34,773 nucleotides of DNA from Chlamydiota bacterium. GTDB taxonomy: Bacteria > Actinomycetota > Thermoleophilia > Solirubrobacterales > Solirubrobacteraceae. Each line of letters starts with the position of its first letter. Positions within the stretch are counted from its first letter, which is position 1. Positions 1-9,426 of the stretch are shown here, in pieces. The notes beneath the pieces are model-generated. The model was not told where the DNA came from and searched no databases. It was given only the letters and a program-made list of their open reading frames with translations. The stretch spans positions 1 to 34,773 of the forward strand of contig CAJCHW010000198.1 in assembly GCA_903970125.1 (NCBI GenBank). The letters are read 5' to 3'. A program made the translations under genes and the position numbers.

Positions 1-967
1 CCGCCGTTACCACCTCGACAGCCTGCAGCAGGATGCCGTAGGCAAGGCCGGCACCACCGTTGACACCGAACGCGGCCAGCACAACCACGCATGCCGCCTG
101 AAACACGCCCACGTTGGCGGGCGTGGGGGGGAGCACGGCGCTCACGTTCACAGCCAGCAACACCGCCGCAGCGCCGACCAATCCGGCCTTGTGTCCCAGC
201 CCCAAGGCAAGCAGCACCATGTAGCACGACAGCCATTGCAGCGCCCATGCCGACAGTTGCGCGACCACCGCAGGCAGGCCGTAGCGGGGATGGGCAAAGA
301 CCGCCAGGCCGCGACGCGCGAGCCTGAGCAAGCGCGCAAGCGAGCAAGCGAACGCGGCCACACGCTGGTTGTGGGAACGCTGTCCGAGCGCCACCAGCCG
401 CGGCCCTGCAAGCACAAGCGCAAAGATCGCCAGTGCCGCCGCAGCGGCCGCTGCGAGGCCGGTCTCATGACCGTGGAAGACCTGCACGCTAGAGAACGTG
501 ACCAGCGCAAGGATCGCGAGCGCGACGAGGTTCAGGAGCGTCTGCGACAGCACCGTTCCTGCGAGCACAGGGATCTGGCGCCTCCTGGGCCCGGGAAGAT
601 GGCGTGAAAGCACGAGCACGCGCGCAGCCTCGCCGAGGCGGCCTGGAAACACCGCCGAGCCCATCACGCCGATCATCGAGGCCCTCACGACCGGCGCCCA
701 GCCAATTTTTGTGTGCGGCAGCGCCGCGCTGAGGATCTCGTGCCAGCTGACCGCGCGTACGACAAGCGAGAGCATCATCACCGCGAGTGCTGCCGCCAAC
801 CACCCGGGCCGGGCTGTGCTGAGACTGTGGGCGACCTTGTGCGCGCCCAACTGGGATATCGCGAGCGCGACAAGGCCAACGAGCACGATCGCTACCGCCG
901 CGATGACCAGGCGCCGACGGTTGCCCGGGCGTCGCTGCGGGCTTGCCGGCACCGGCTCCACGCTCAT
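1..967 (-). CDS. LPG-synthase-type (UPF0104) membrane protein, 3' end cut by window edge
   Basis: This is an integral membrane protein of the lysylphosphatidylglycerol-synthase transmembrane family, the flippase-like half of MprF. From an ATG at 967 the frame stays open for 322 codons and leaves the window, so the C-terminus is unseen. Hydrophobic segments lie at roughly residues 19-39, 56-72, 135-158, 171-188, 233-256, 262-280 and 290-312. Family-type signatures are visible: PGRLGEAARVLVL near 108-120 and PPTPANVGVFQ at 280-290. The start lies 29 bp after the threonine synthase stop, so it is probably the last gene of a three-gene operon with that gene and the LeuRS-like gene. Family members are usually about 330 residues, or much longer when fused to an aminoacyl-transferase domain; the window cannot tell which. 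The substrate is unknown. Confidence 0.85.
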   Translation of the reverse strand, partial: MSVEPVPASPQRRPGNRRRLVIAAVAIVLVGLVALAISQLGAHKVAHSLSTARPGWLAAALAVMMLSLVVRAVSWHEILSAALPHTKIGWAPVVRASMIGVMGSAVFPGRLGEAARVLVLSRHLPGPRRRQIPVLAGTVLSQTLLNLVALAILALVTFSSVQVFHGHETGLAAAAAAALAIFALVLAGPRLVALGQRSHNQRVAAFACSLARLLRLARRGLAVFAHPRYGLPAVVAQLSAWALQWLSCYMVLLALGLGHKAGLVGAAAVLLAVNVSAVLPPTPANVGVFQAACVVVLAAFGVNGGAGLAYGILLQAVEVVTA

Positions 968-996
968 CGGGCCGGGTTTATCAGGCCGCCTACGGT

Positions 997-2304
997 TCAG
1001 GCGCCGACGCCTGCGGTTGCACCCTCGCGGAGCTGCTCAAGTGCATCGCGCATTGCATCCACGTGACAGGGAATCCCCATCAGCCAGGGCTTGTCGGGAT
1101 GGTCCTCAATCGTCTTCAAGCCGTTGCCCGTCAGTACAGCCACCGTCACGTCATCGGCCCCGATATGGCCCGCCTCCACAAGCTTGAACAACGAAGCGAT
1201 CGAGGTGCCGCCGGCAGGCTCCGTGAGGATGCCCTCGGTCGCCCCCAACAGGTCCACAGCCGCCCAGATCTCTGCGTCGGTCACGGTCGCGGCAACGCCG
1301 CCCCGCTGGCGCACGGCGTCGACGACAAGCATGCCGTCTCCGGGAGCACCAATCGCCAGCGAATGGGCGATCGTGGTCGGAGTGACCGGGTGGATCTCTT
1401 GGTCGCCGGAAATGATCGCGGTGGCGATTGGCGCACACCCGGCGGGCTGGGCGATGTGGAACTTGGTGTGTGCGGTCTGTGCCAAGCCGACGGTTTCAAG
1501 CTCGATCAGGCCCTTGTGCGCGCGCGAGGAGAGCGTGCCGCCGGCGGCGGGCAGGACTATGTGTTCAGGGGACTGCCAGCCGAGCTGCTCGATGATCTCA
1601 AACCCCTCCGTCTTTGCACCCTCGCTGTAGAACGGTCGTAGGCTGATGTTCGCGAACTCAAGCCCGACCTCGGCCCCCAGGCGACGGCATTCGCGATTGG
1701 CTTCGTCGTAGTTGCCGTCCAGCTGGCATACACGTGCACCCAGCGCACGGCATGCGCGCGCCTTGGTCGGCTCCAAGCGGTTGGGGTAGAAGACATACGC
1801 GGGCACGCCGGCCTTGGCTGCGAGCGCTGAGACCGAATGGCCGACGTTGCCCGTCGAGACGCACCCCAGCTCGGACTTGCCCAGCTCCAGCAGGCGCGCC
1901 ACCGACATCGAGACCACACGGTCTTTGTAGGAGAGCGTGGGCCGCATCGTCGAGTCGTCCTTGATGTACAGGTTCGAGAGCCCCAGTTCGGCGCCAAGCC
2001 GCTGGGCGTGGATCAGCGGCGTGAACCCCGAGTACTGCCCCACGCGCGCCTGGGCAGAGGCATCCATGATCGGCAGCAGCTCCTCAAAGCGCCAGATATT
2101 CTGCGGGCGCTCCGACAGCCCGAGCCCCTTGATGCGCTCGGCCGCGAGCTCGTAGTCGTAGGTCACGTCCAGGCAGCGCGAGCAATCCGGGCAGAACGCC
2201 TCGGTCTCGGTCAGCTCAAAAGTCTGACCGCAGCTCGGGCAGCGCATACCGGTCGCGCAGGAGCGCGTCGGCTGTCCCGAGCTGTGGATGTTGGGTGCTG
2301 CCAT
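997..2304 (-). CDS. thrC: Threonine synthase-like PLP enzyme with zinc ribbon
   Basis: A 435-residue cytosolic PLP enzyme of fold type II, most likely threonine synthase (O-phosphohomoserine to threonine plus phosphate). An N-terminal zinc ribbon is formed by C22/C25 and C38/C41 (C44 nearby). The PLP lysine is K127 in LSYKDR, where most family members have SFKDR. A phosphate-binding region of the STGN type follows (STGNVGHSVSA), and GNGLK lies near the C-terminus. The start is well supported: AAGGAGG lies 5 nt before the ATG at 2304. It sits 29 bp downstream of the LeuRS-like gene and 29 bp upstream of the LPG-synthase-type gene on the same strand. Related enzymes such as cysteate synthase or threonine dehydratases cannot be fully excluded. 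The zinc ribbon and overall length favour threonine synthase. Confidence 0.85.
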   Translation of the reverse strand: MAAPNIHSSGQPTRSCATGMRCPSCGQTFELTETEAFCPDCSRCLDVTYDYELAAERIKGLGLSERPQNIWRFEELLPIMDASAQARVGQYSGFTPLIHAQRLGAELGLSNLYIKDDSTMRPTLSYKDRVVSMSVARLLELGKSELGCVSTGNVGHSVSALAAKAGVPAYVFYPNRLEPTKARACRALGARVCQLDGNYDEANRECRRLGAEVGLEFANISLRPFYSEGAKTEGFEIIEQLGWQSPEHIVLPAAGGTLSSRAHKGLIELETVGLAQTAHTKFHIAQPAGCAPIATAIISGDQEIHPVTPTTIAHSLAIGAPGDGMLVVDAVRQRGGVAATVTDAEIWAAVDLLGATEGILTEPAGGTSIASLFKLVEAGHIGADDVTVAVLTGNGLKTIEDHPDKPWLMGIPCHVDAMRDALEQLREGATAGVGA

Positions 2305-2333
2305 CAGCGCCTCCTTACTCCCTGGACATGATC

Positions 2334-4589
2334 TTACGCGGTTTGCAGGTCACGATGCGGGTGCGGCGTTCGGTCGAGGCCCGCCGCGGCGAGCTCTGCG
2401 GCGAGGTGCGGCGCAAAAGGATCGAGCCAGTAAACGAGCACCGCGAGGGCGTCGAGAATGGCCTCGTGGTCCTCGCGGCTGAGCTGTCCGCGCTTTGCGA
2501 CGGCGCGCTTCTCAAAGTCTCCGATGCGCTCAAAAAGTCGCATGAGATCGCGCACGGCAGCGTGCATCTCCAGCTGCGTGAGCGCATCCGCGATCCGGAC
2601 GGCGCCGTTCTCGCTCCAGCTTGCGAGCTTTCGCCTCAGGTGGTCGGTCATGAGCTTCGGCGGCTCGCCGGCGCTTGAGGGCAGATCGGCAGGGTCCACG
2701 GCCATGGTCCTCTGGGCGAAGATCCACAAGGCTCCGAGAAAGCGATGGCAATGGGCCACCGAGCTCTCGCTCCAGTTCAGCGAGCGCTGCGGCCGCGCGG
2801 CATAGAGCACCGCCAAGCGCACGGTGTCGGCGCCGACCTCCTCCACGAGCGCATCCGGCTCGACCACGTTGCCCAGGTGCTTGGACATCTTGCGCCCGTC
2901 GCGGATCACCATCTCGTGCATCAAGGCTCCTGCGAACGGCTCGCCGTCGGCGAGAAACGCCAGTGGCCCGATGTCCCGCAGCGCCTTCGTCGTGATCCGC
3001 TGGTCGAACATGAAGTTGCCCGAATCCGAGCCCGCCACCAGGCGCTCGGAAGGCAGCCATGAGCGCAGATCGGGCAGCGCCAAAATCTCCTCGAGCGGGC
3101 GCTCGCGCTCGGACGCGGGTACGCACGCCGGGATCCACAGCCAGAGCGCGTCAAAATGGCAGTCGAGCGTGTCGGTCTCGCGCCGTGCCGGACCATCACA
3201 GGCCGGGCAGGTGGTCTCGAAGAATGTCGGGTCTTGCGCGAGCGGGTTCCCTGGACCGGTGGGCTTCAGATCGACGGGCAAGATCACGGGGAGGTGCTCG
3301 ACCGGAACCGGGACGGTGCCGCAGGCCTCGCAGTAGACAATCGGGATCGGAGTGCCCCAGGCGCGCTGTCGCGAGACCGAGAAATCGCGGGCGCGGTAGC
3401 GCACCGCCGGGCGTGACCGCGCAGGCGTGGTCGCGCCGGAGTCCCCGCGGGCGGCGCGCTCGGTGTCGTGCGCCCCGAGCCCGAACCTACGCGCGATCAC
3501 CGCATCGGTGCGGTCGCGGGCCGGGATGCCCAGCACCGCGGTCGGGCCAAAGCGCGAGTCAACGAGTGGCGAAATGAGCACCGGCAAGGGCTCGCCGCCT
3601 GCGGGGGCGTGCACGGTGTGGCCGGAATCCAGCACGGGTACCGCCTCGGCCTCGCGCGCGGCGCGGTCCCAGCCCCCTTGGCGCATCTCCTCGAGCTCTG
3701 CTGCCAGCCCCGGCTTGGTAGTCCAGCGGCCAAGCTCGGCATGACGTGGGGACATCAACACGAAGCGGGCCTCGGCGAGTCCCTCGGCGTGTGGGGTGAA
3801 CGCGGTCAGCATCTCTCCGGAGTCATCGGTTCCGGACAGGTCACACTCGACACCGTCAAGACGTCCGAGGACCTCGCGCTGGGAGCCCAGGGCGACGTCG
3901 TCCCAGTGCTTTAGCTCTGCGGCGCGGCGGTCATTCTCCTCGACATACGCCGAGATGCGCAAAAACCACTCCGGGCGCTCGACCAGTTCGACGGGTCCGT
4001 GGCAGCGCCAGCAGGTTCCGTTCTCGACCTGGATCGTGGCAAGCGTGGTGTGACACGTGGGACACCAATCCACGGTGCCCGTGCCGCGGTATATGAGGCC
4101 GGCTTTCAGCAGCGTCAAAAACAGCCACTGCGACCACCGGTACATGTTCGGCTCCGAGCTCGTGAACGTGCGCTCCCAGCCAAAGGAGAAGCCAAGGCGA
4201 TTGAGCTGGCCGCTCATGACCTCGGCACAGCGGCGTACCCACTCCGTTGGGGTCAGGTCTCGGTCGCGGGCGCTCAGCTCCGCGGGCAAGCCGAAGGCGT
4301 CCCAGCCAAACGCAAACAGCACCGCGTCGCCGCGGGCGCGACAGAAGCGTGCGTAGGCGTCGCCGATGGCGTAGGAGCGCACATGCCCCATATGGATGTT
4401 GCCCGACGTGAAGGGGGCCGACGCCTTGATGTAGATCCAGCGGCTGTACTCGTCGCTTGAGCCATCGGTCGGAGGCGTAGGCGTGGCGAAGGCATCCTGC
4501 GCGCGCCAAACCGCTTGCCAGCGAGCCTCGATCGCCTGCGGGTCGTACTCCGGGAGGGCGGCTGATTTGGTGTCGTGGGTGGTGGCCAC
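2334..4589 (-). CDS. Divergent leucyl-tRNA synthetase-like class I aaRS, short and editing-impaired
   Basis: A 751-residue class I aminoacyl-tRNA synthetase related to LeuRS; bacterial LeuRS is usually 800-870 residues. The HIGH motif is HMGH (66-69) in a LeuRS-like context and the KMSKS motif is KMSKH (567-571). Zinc sites are C176/C179/C193/C196 and C420/C423/C461/C464. The CP1 editing region is present but altered: FTPHAEGLAEA (264-274) stands where LeuRS has the threonine-rich TTRPDTLFGA, and IPARDRTD (355-362) replaces the usual PAHDxRD. The anticodon-binding helices near 690-740 are followed directly by the end of the protein, so the LeuRS C-terminal domain (the VQVNGK region) is missing. 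The start is a GTG at 4589 without a clear Shine-Dalgarno sequence. It is probably the first gene of an operon with thrC. It is unlikely to be the housekeeping LeuRS. Its substrate is unknown. Confidence 0.8.
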   Translation of the reverse strand: MATTHDTKSAALPEYDPQAIEARWQAVWRAQDAFATPTPPTDGSSDEYSRWIYIKASAPFTSGNIHMGHVRSYAIGDAYARFCRARGDAVLFAFGWDAFGLPAELSARDRDLTPTEWVRRCAEVMSGQLNRLGFSFGWERTFTSSEPNMYRWSQWLFLTLLKAGLIYRGTGTVDWCPTCHTTLATIQVENGTCWRCHGPVELVERPEWFLRISAYVEENDRRAAELKHWDDVALGSQREVLGRLDGVECDLSGTDDSGEMLTAFTPHAEGLAEARFVLMSPRHAELGRWTTKPGLAAELEEMRQGGWDRAAREAEAVPVLDSGHTVHAPAGGEPLPVLISPLVDSRFGPTAVLGIPARDRTDAVIARRFGLGAHDTERAARGDSGATTPARSRPAVRYRARDFSVSRQRAWGTPIPIVYCEACGTVPVPVEHLPVILPVDLKPTGPGNPLAQDPTFFETTCPACDGPARRETDTLDCHFDALWLWIPACVPASERERPLEEILALPDLRSWLPSERLVAGSDSGNFMFDQRITTKALRDIGPLAFLADGEPFAGALMHEMVIRDGRKMSKHLGNVVEPDALVEEVGADTVRLAVLYAARPQRSLNWSESSVAHCHRFLGALWIFAQRTMAVDPADLPSSAGEPPKLMTDHLRRKLASWSENGAVRIADALTQLEMHAAVRDLMRLFERIGDFEKRAVAKRGQLSREDHEAILDALAVLVYWLDPFAPHLAAELAAAGLDRTPHPHRDLQTA

Positions 4590-4632
4590 AAAAGGAGCTT
4601 AGAAGGGCGGCAGGCGGGGTTGTAAACGTCTC

Positions 4633-6849
<2,217 letters not shown>

Positions 6850-6929
6850 CTATAGCGCGTGTGTCTGGGACGCCGGCACGGTGGACTACGGATGGGACGG
6901 TGGTAATCCCGAGCTAGGTTGAGAGAGTC

Positions 6930-7043
6930 ATGGTCCTGTTGATTGTCATCGTCGTGATCGTGGCTGTGATCTTGGGATTCACCGTGTTCGTACGCCGACG
7001 CCGACGCCAGGGCGGCGTAATCGCGACGCGGGACAAGCGATGA
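6930..7043 (+). CDS. 37-residue single-helix membrane peptide coupled to PRC-barrel gene
   Basis: A small gene of 37 codons plus stop. From the ATG at 6930 it encodes an uninterrupted hydrophobic helix (residues 2-21, VLLIVIVVIVAVILGFTVFV), followed by a run of five arginines (22-26 region) and a short polar tail ending DKR. This is a classic N-out/C-in single-span topology by the positive-inside rule. Its TGA overlaps the ATG of the next gene (ATGA at 7040-7043), which indicates translational coupling and supports it being real. GAGAGAG precedes the start. I do not recognise a family. A membrane anchor or partner for the PRC-barrel proteins is a reasonable guess from position only. Confidence 0.6.
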   Translation: MVLLIVIVVIVAVILGFTVFVRRRRRQGGVIATRDKR

Positions 7044-7600
7044 GGATGTTCGTCACAGGCTCTGCGATCCGCGGTCTGCCTGTGGTCACGATCGCCGGTG
7101 GCGAGGATATTGCGGAGGTTCGCGACCTGATCTACGACCCACAAGTCGGACGCATCGTCGGTCTCACGCTCAACAAGCGTGGCTTTCTTGCCGGACGTGC
7201 ACGCGAGGTTCTGCCCGCAGCACAGATCCACGCAATCGGCCCAGCGGCGGTCATGGTTGCCGATGACAGCAGCCTCACGACCACTCGCGATGCTCCGTCC
7301 GATGTCCGCGAGCCACCGCGCGAACGGGACGTCACCGGCGACGAGGTCCTGACCGAGCACGGCACGAGGCTGGGCAAGGTGCGCGACGTGGTTGTCCTGC
7401 TGGGCTCAAACGGCGAGGTCGTTGGCTATGAGATCGAGGCCGCGTCCGGAGCCACCGGCTATATACCGCTGCCCGCCGAGTTCGCTGTATCGGGCAGCAC
7501 GCTGCTCGTGCCCGAGGCCACCAGGGACTTTGTCGAGAACGATCTCGCCGAGCTTGACGCGGCGTTCGACGATTTCCGCGCGAAGGTCGGCGCGTCATGA
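7040..7600 (+). CDS. Double PRC-barrel domain protein
   Basis: A 186-residue soluble protein with two PRC-barrel-like beta modules. The first spans roughly residues 1-75 and contains GSAIRGLPVV, then EVRDLIYDPQVGRIVGLTL. The second spans roughly 96-165 and contains DEVLTEHGTRLGKVRDVVV and VVGYEIE. A C-terminal helix follows (about 165-183). PRC barrels occur in photosynthetic reaction centre H subunits, in RimM, and in many stand-alone actinobacterial proteins, where they are thought to mediate protein or RNA contacts. The start is fixed by the ATGA overlap with the upstream 37-residue gene. Its own TGA overlaps the ATG of the following PRC gene (ATGA, 7597-7600). The specific function is unknown. 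Confidence 0.8.
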   Translation: MRMFVTGSAIRGLPVVTIAGGEDIAEVRDLIYDPQVGRIVGLTLNKRGFLAGRAREVLPAAQIHAIGPAAVMVADDSSLTTTRDAPSDVREPPRERDVTGDEVLTEHGTRLGKVRDVVVLLGSNGEVVGYEIEAASGATGYIPLPAEFAVSGSTLLVPEATRDFVENDLAELDAAFDDFRAKVGAS

Positions 7601-8043
7601 GCGACAGTTTCACTGCTGTTGCGGGGCGACAGGTGGTCAGTCAGCACAGCGCGGAGGCGCTTGGCGACGTCACGCACGTGCTGGTCGATGCCAGACGGCA
7701 CGAGGTCTCGGCGTTGATCGTGGGCAAGGGCCGCAAGGCGCTGGTGCTCGATTGGACCAATGTCGATGCGCTCGGCCCCGATGCCGTGATGGTTACCGAC
7801 GGGAGCGCCCTGCGCGCACCCCAAGATGACCGCGAGAGCGCCGCGGCGGACGGGCGGCTGGAGTTGCTCGGCAAGCGCGCGCTCGACGAGGCCGGTAATG
7901 CCCTCGGCGAGGTCACCGACGTGCGCTTTGACCCCGACACGGGCGCCCTCGAAAGCCTTCTCGTCGGCGAGTCCGAGCAGCAGGCGTCGTCGTTGCTCGG
8001 CGCCGGCGGCTACGCGGCTGTCTTCCAGGCTTCCACGACGTAA
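7597..8043 (+). CDS. PRC-barrel domain protein, paralogue of upstream gene
   Basis: A 148-residue protein with two PRC-barrel-like halves. The first (about 3-75) contains GRQVVSQHSAEALGDVTHVLVD and the second (about 85-140) contains LLGKRALDEAGNALGEVTDV. The spacing and the turn 'G-x-x-L-G-x-V' match the neighbour gene, so the two are likely paralogues or subunits of one assembly. It is the third gene of a tightly coupled operon, starting inside the stop of the previous gene. It ends with TAA at 8041-8043, and a strong hairpin begins 9 nt later. No signal peptide or membrane segment is visible. The function is unknown. Confidence 0.75.
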   Translation: MSDSFTAVAGRQVVSQHSAEALGDVTHVLVDARRHEVSALIVGKGRKALVLDWTNVDALGPDAVMVTDGSALRAPQDDRESAAADGRLELLGKRALDEAGNALGEVTDVRFDPDTGALESLLVGESEQQASSLLGAGGYAAVFQASTT

Positions 8044-8052
8044 CGACCCTGC

Positions 8053-8078
8053 CTGGCCTGAGCGACGGCTCAGGCCAG
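8053..8078. terminator. Hairpin between convergent genes, likely bidirectional terminator
   Basis: CTGGCCTGAGC (8053-8063), loop GACG (8064-8067) and GCTCAGGCCAG (8068-8078) form a perfect 11-bp stem. It lies 9 nt after the stop of the PRC-barrel operon and 7 nt beyond the stop of the opposing DUF4389 gene (8086). There is no T-tract on either side, so it may be a structural barrier or an RNA-end stabiliser rather than a textbook intrinsic terminator. Confidence 0.55.
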
Positions 8079-8101
8079 CGACGGCTCAGGCCAGCGACGG
8101 C
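8064..8101. repeat. 16-bp tandem repeat, about 2.4 copies
   Basis: The unit GACGGCTCAGGCCAGC occurs at 8064-8079 and again at 8080-8095, followed by a partial third copy (GACGGC, 8096-8101). The array spans the 3' arm of the hairpin and the stop codon of the DUF4389 gene, so the last codons of that gene lie in repeat sequence. Replication slippage is the likely cause. Confidence 0.8.
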
Positions 8102-8712
8102 CCGGGCACATCGGGCGGGCCGGGTGTCCCCGCCGTGCGTGTCTGTTCGTCTTGAAATGGCGGGTAAGTCTCGGTCAGCAGGCCCAGATATGCGTCGGAG
8201 CGCGCCGTGTATGAGGTGCCGAGCACCATCAGGTCAAACAGGCCTCGTGGCAGCTTGCCAGTGATCACGATCACGATCCAGGCAGCGACCGCGCCGATCT
8301 CGACCAGCAGCCCCATCACGTAGCGAAGGATCATCACCGGGATGGCCAAGATCGCCCTGAAGAAAGTCTTTGCGCGGCTGTAGCTCTCAAGCGGCCCTGC
8401 AAACTGCATCCGCACCGGGTACGCCGGGTCATCAGATCCGCCGAACGGAGGGTAGGGGTCGCACAACAGCACCGCGTATGACGTGGAGCGGGCGATGAAA
8501 CGGGTGAAACCGGCCACGAAGTCATATAGACCACGGGGATACTTTCCGGTGATCACAATTGCAAACCACGCGAGCACGATCACGACGTAGGCCACGATTG
8601 CGTAGACATACAGCCAGATCAAGAGGGGAATCGCAAGGATCAGGCGGACAAGGGCGGTCAGACGGTTACGCCGCTCCGTGTAGTCATCTACGAAGATGAC
8701 GGGGTAGGACAC
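8086..8712 (-). CDS. DUF4389 membrane protein
   Basis: A 208-residue integral membrane protein made of two similar halves, each with a pair of long hydrophobic helices. The first half contains LVRLILAIPLLIWLYVYAIV then WFAIVITGKYPRGLYDFVAG. The second contains FRAILAIPVMILRYVMGLL then WIVIVITGKLPRGLFDLMVL. The repeated ITGKxPRGLxD turn is the DUF4389 signature, and a YPPF motif follows each half. The start is the GTG at 8712: AAGGAGGAG lies 7 nt upstream, and translation in that frame further upstream (to 9027) is not protein-like. It converges on the PRC-barrel operon. The function is unknown; neighbouring PRC-barrel genes suggest an envelope-related role, which is inference only. Confidence 0.85.
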   Translation of the reverse strand: MSYPVIFVDDYTERRNRLTALVRLILAIPLLIWLYVYAIVAYVVIVLAWFAIVITGKYPRGLYDFVAGFTRFIARSTSYAVLLCDPYPPFGGSDDPAYPVRMQFAGPLESYSRAKTFFRAILAIPVMILRYVMGLLVEIGAVAAWIVIVITGKLPRGLFDLMVLGTSYTARSDAYLGLLTETYPPFQDEQTRTAGTPGPPDVPGPSLA

Positions 8713-9426
8713 GTACTCTCCTCCTTCTCGTGTTTGTGCGGCGTGCCGGCCTGTTCGGGCCTCCGCAGTACCGCCACGGTACGACAGCCGGCGGCGGAGA
8801 CGGGGCGATGGTCGCGATGGGCAGGCATCAGCTGCGCGCAGCACGACAAAAAAAGACGCAGCCGCGAGTCGTTTGAGGGACGCTCCCAGGCGGCCCGAAA
8901 GCCTCCTGATCAGGTGGCGCGGCCTCACACCTCGATGGCCTCGCTCTTGCGGCTCGCAACCGCGTCTAAGTTCAATGTAGGTGCACTGAGCGCCGATCGC
9001 AAGCCCAGCCGACGCGCGTTCCTGCACTTTGGGGGAAAAATACGGCCACTGGCGCGGTGCACGTCCCGCAGGCCGCCCGCCGGCTTGCTCGAGCGCTTCA
9101 GGAACTCAGGATCCGAGCGGTACCGTCAGCACCCGCCGCCGCCGGCGCCTTGGCGCACGCTCCCGCAGCGAATCAACCATGAACGTCCGATTGCTGTACG
9201 CCCTGCGCCGCAGCGACGAGCGCCGCCGCGGCCATCTCCAAGCACGGCGCCCTGCCAGAACCAGCGGGGACGCGACACGATCAGTGGGCTCCATGACACG
9301 TCTAGGTTTCGGCGCCTGCTCGGGTAGACCTGCTCGCCGTTTCAAACGGCGGATAAGCCGGCTCCACGTGCTCTGATAGCGTCGCGGCCGCAGTACCGTT
9401 CGTCGTCGGCTAGGGAGGGAGCAGGA
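8713..9426. other. Gene-free stretch of about 0.7 kb
   Basis: No reading frame here looks like protein: the open frames on both strands are Arg/Pro/Ala-rich and lack a ribosome binding site. The region holds the promoter of the DUF4389 gene near 8713-8800, an unusual GGGGGAAAAAT tract near 9031-9041, a perfect 17-bp palindrome at 9335-9351, and the ribosome binding site AGGGAGGGAGCAGG just before 9427. I see no tRNA-like cloverleaf or insertion sequence ends. A small RNA or decayed gene cannot be excluded. Confidence 0.5.
9335..9351. promoter_or_regulatory. Perfect 17-bp palindrome upstream of RCC1 gene
   Basis: CGCCGTTT, centre C, AAACGGCG: arms of 8 bp around one base, 75 bp upstream of the RCC1-repeat gene. 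There is no T-tract and the loop is too small for an efficient terminator, so a dimeric repressor site is more likely than an RNA hairpin. No regulator gene is adjacent, so the binding protein is unknown. Confidence 0.35.

Noticed and set aside
8713-9027. N-terminal extension of the DUF4389 gene by 105 codons
   Set aside because: The AAGGAGGAG ribosome binding site lies within it just before GTG 8712, and the extension looks non-coding.
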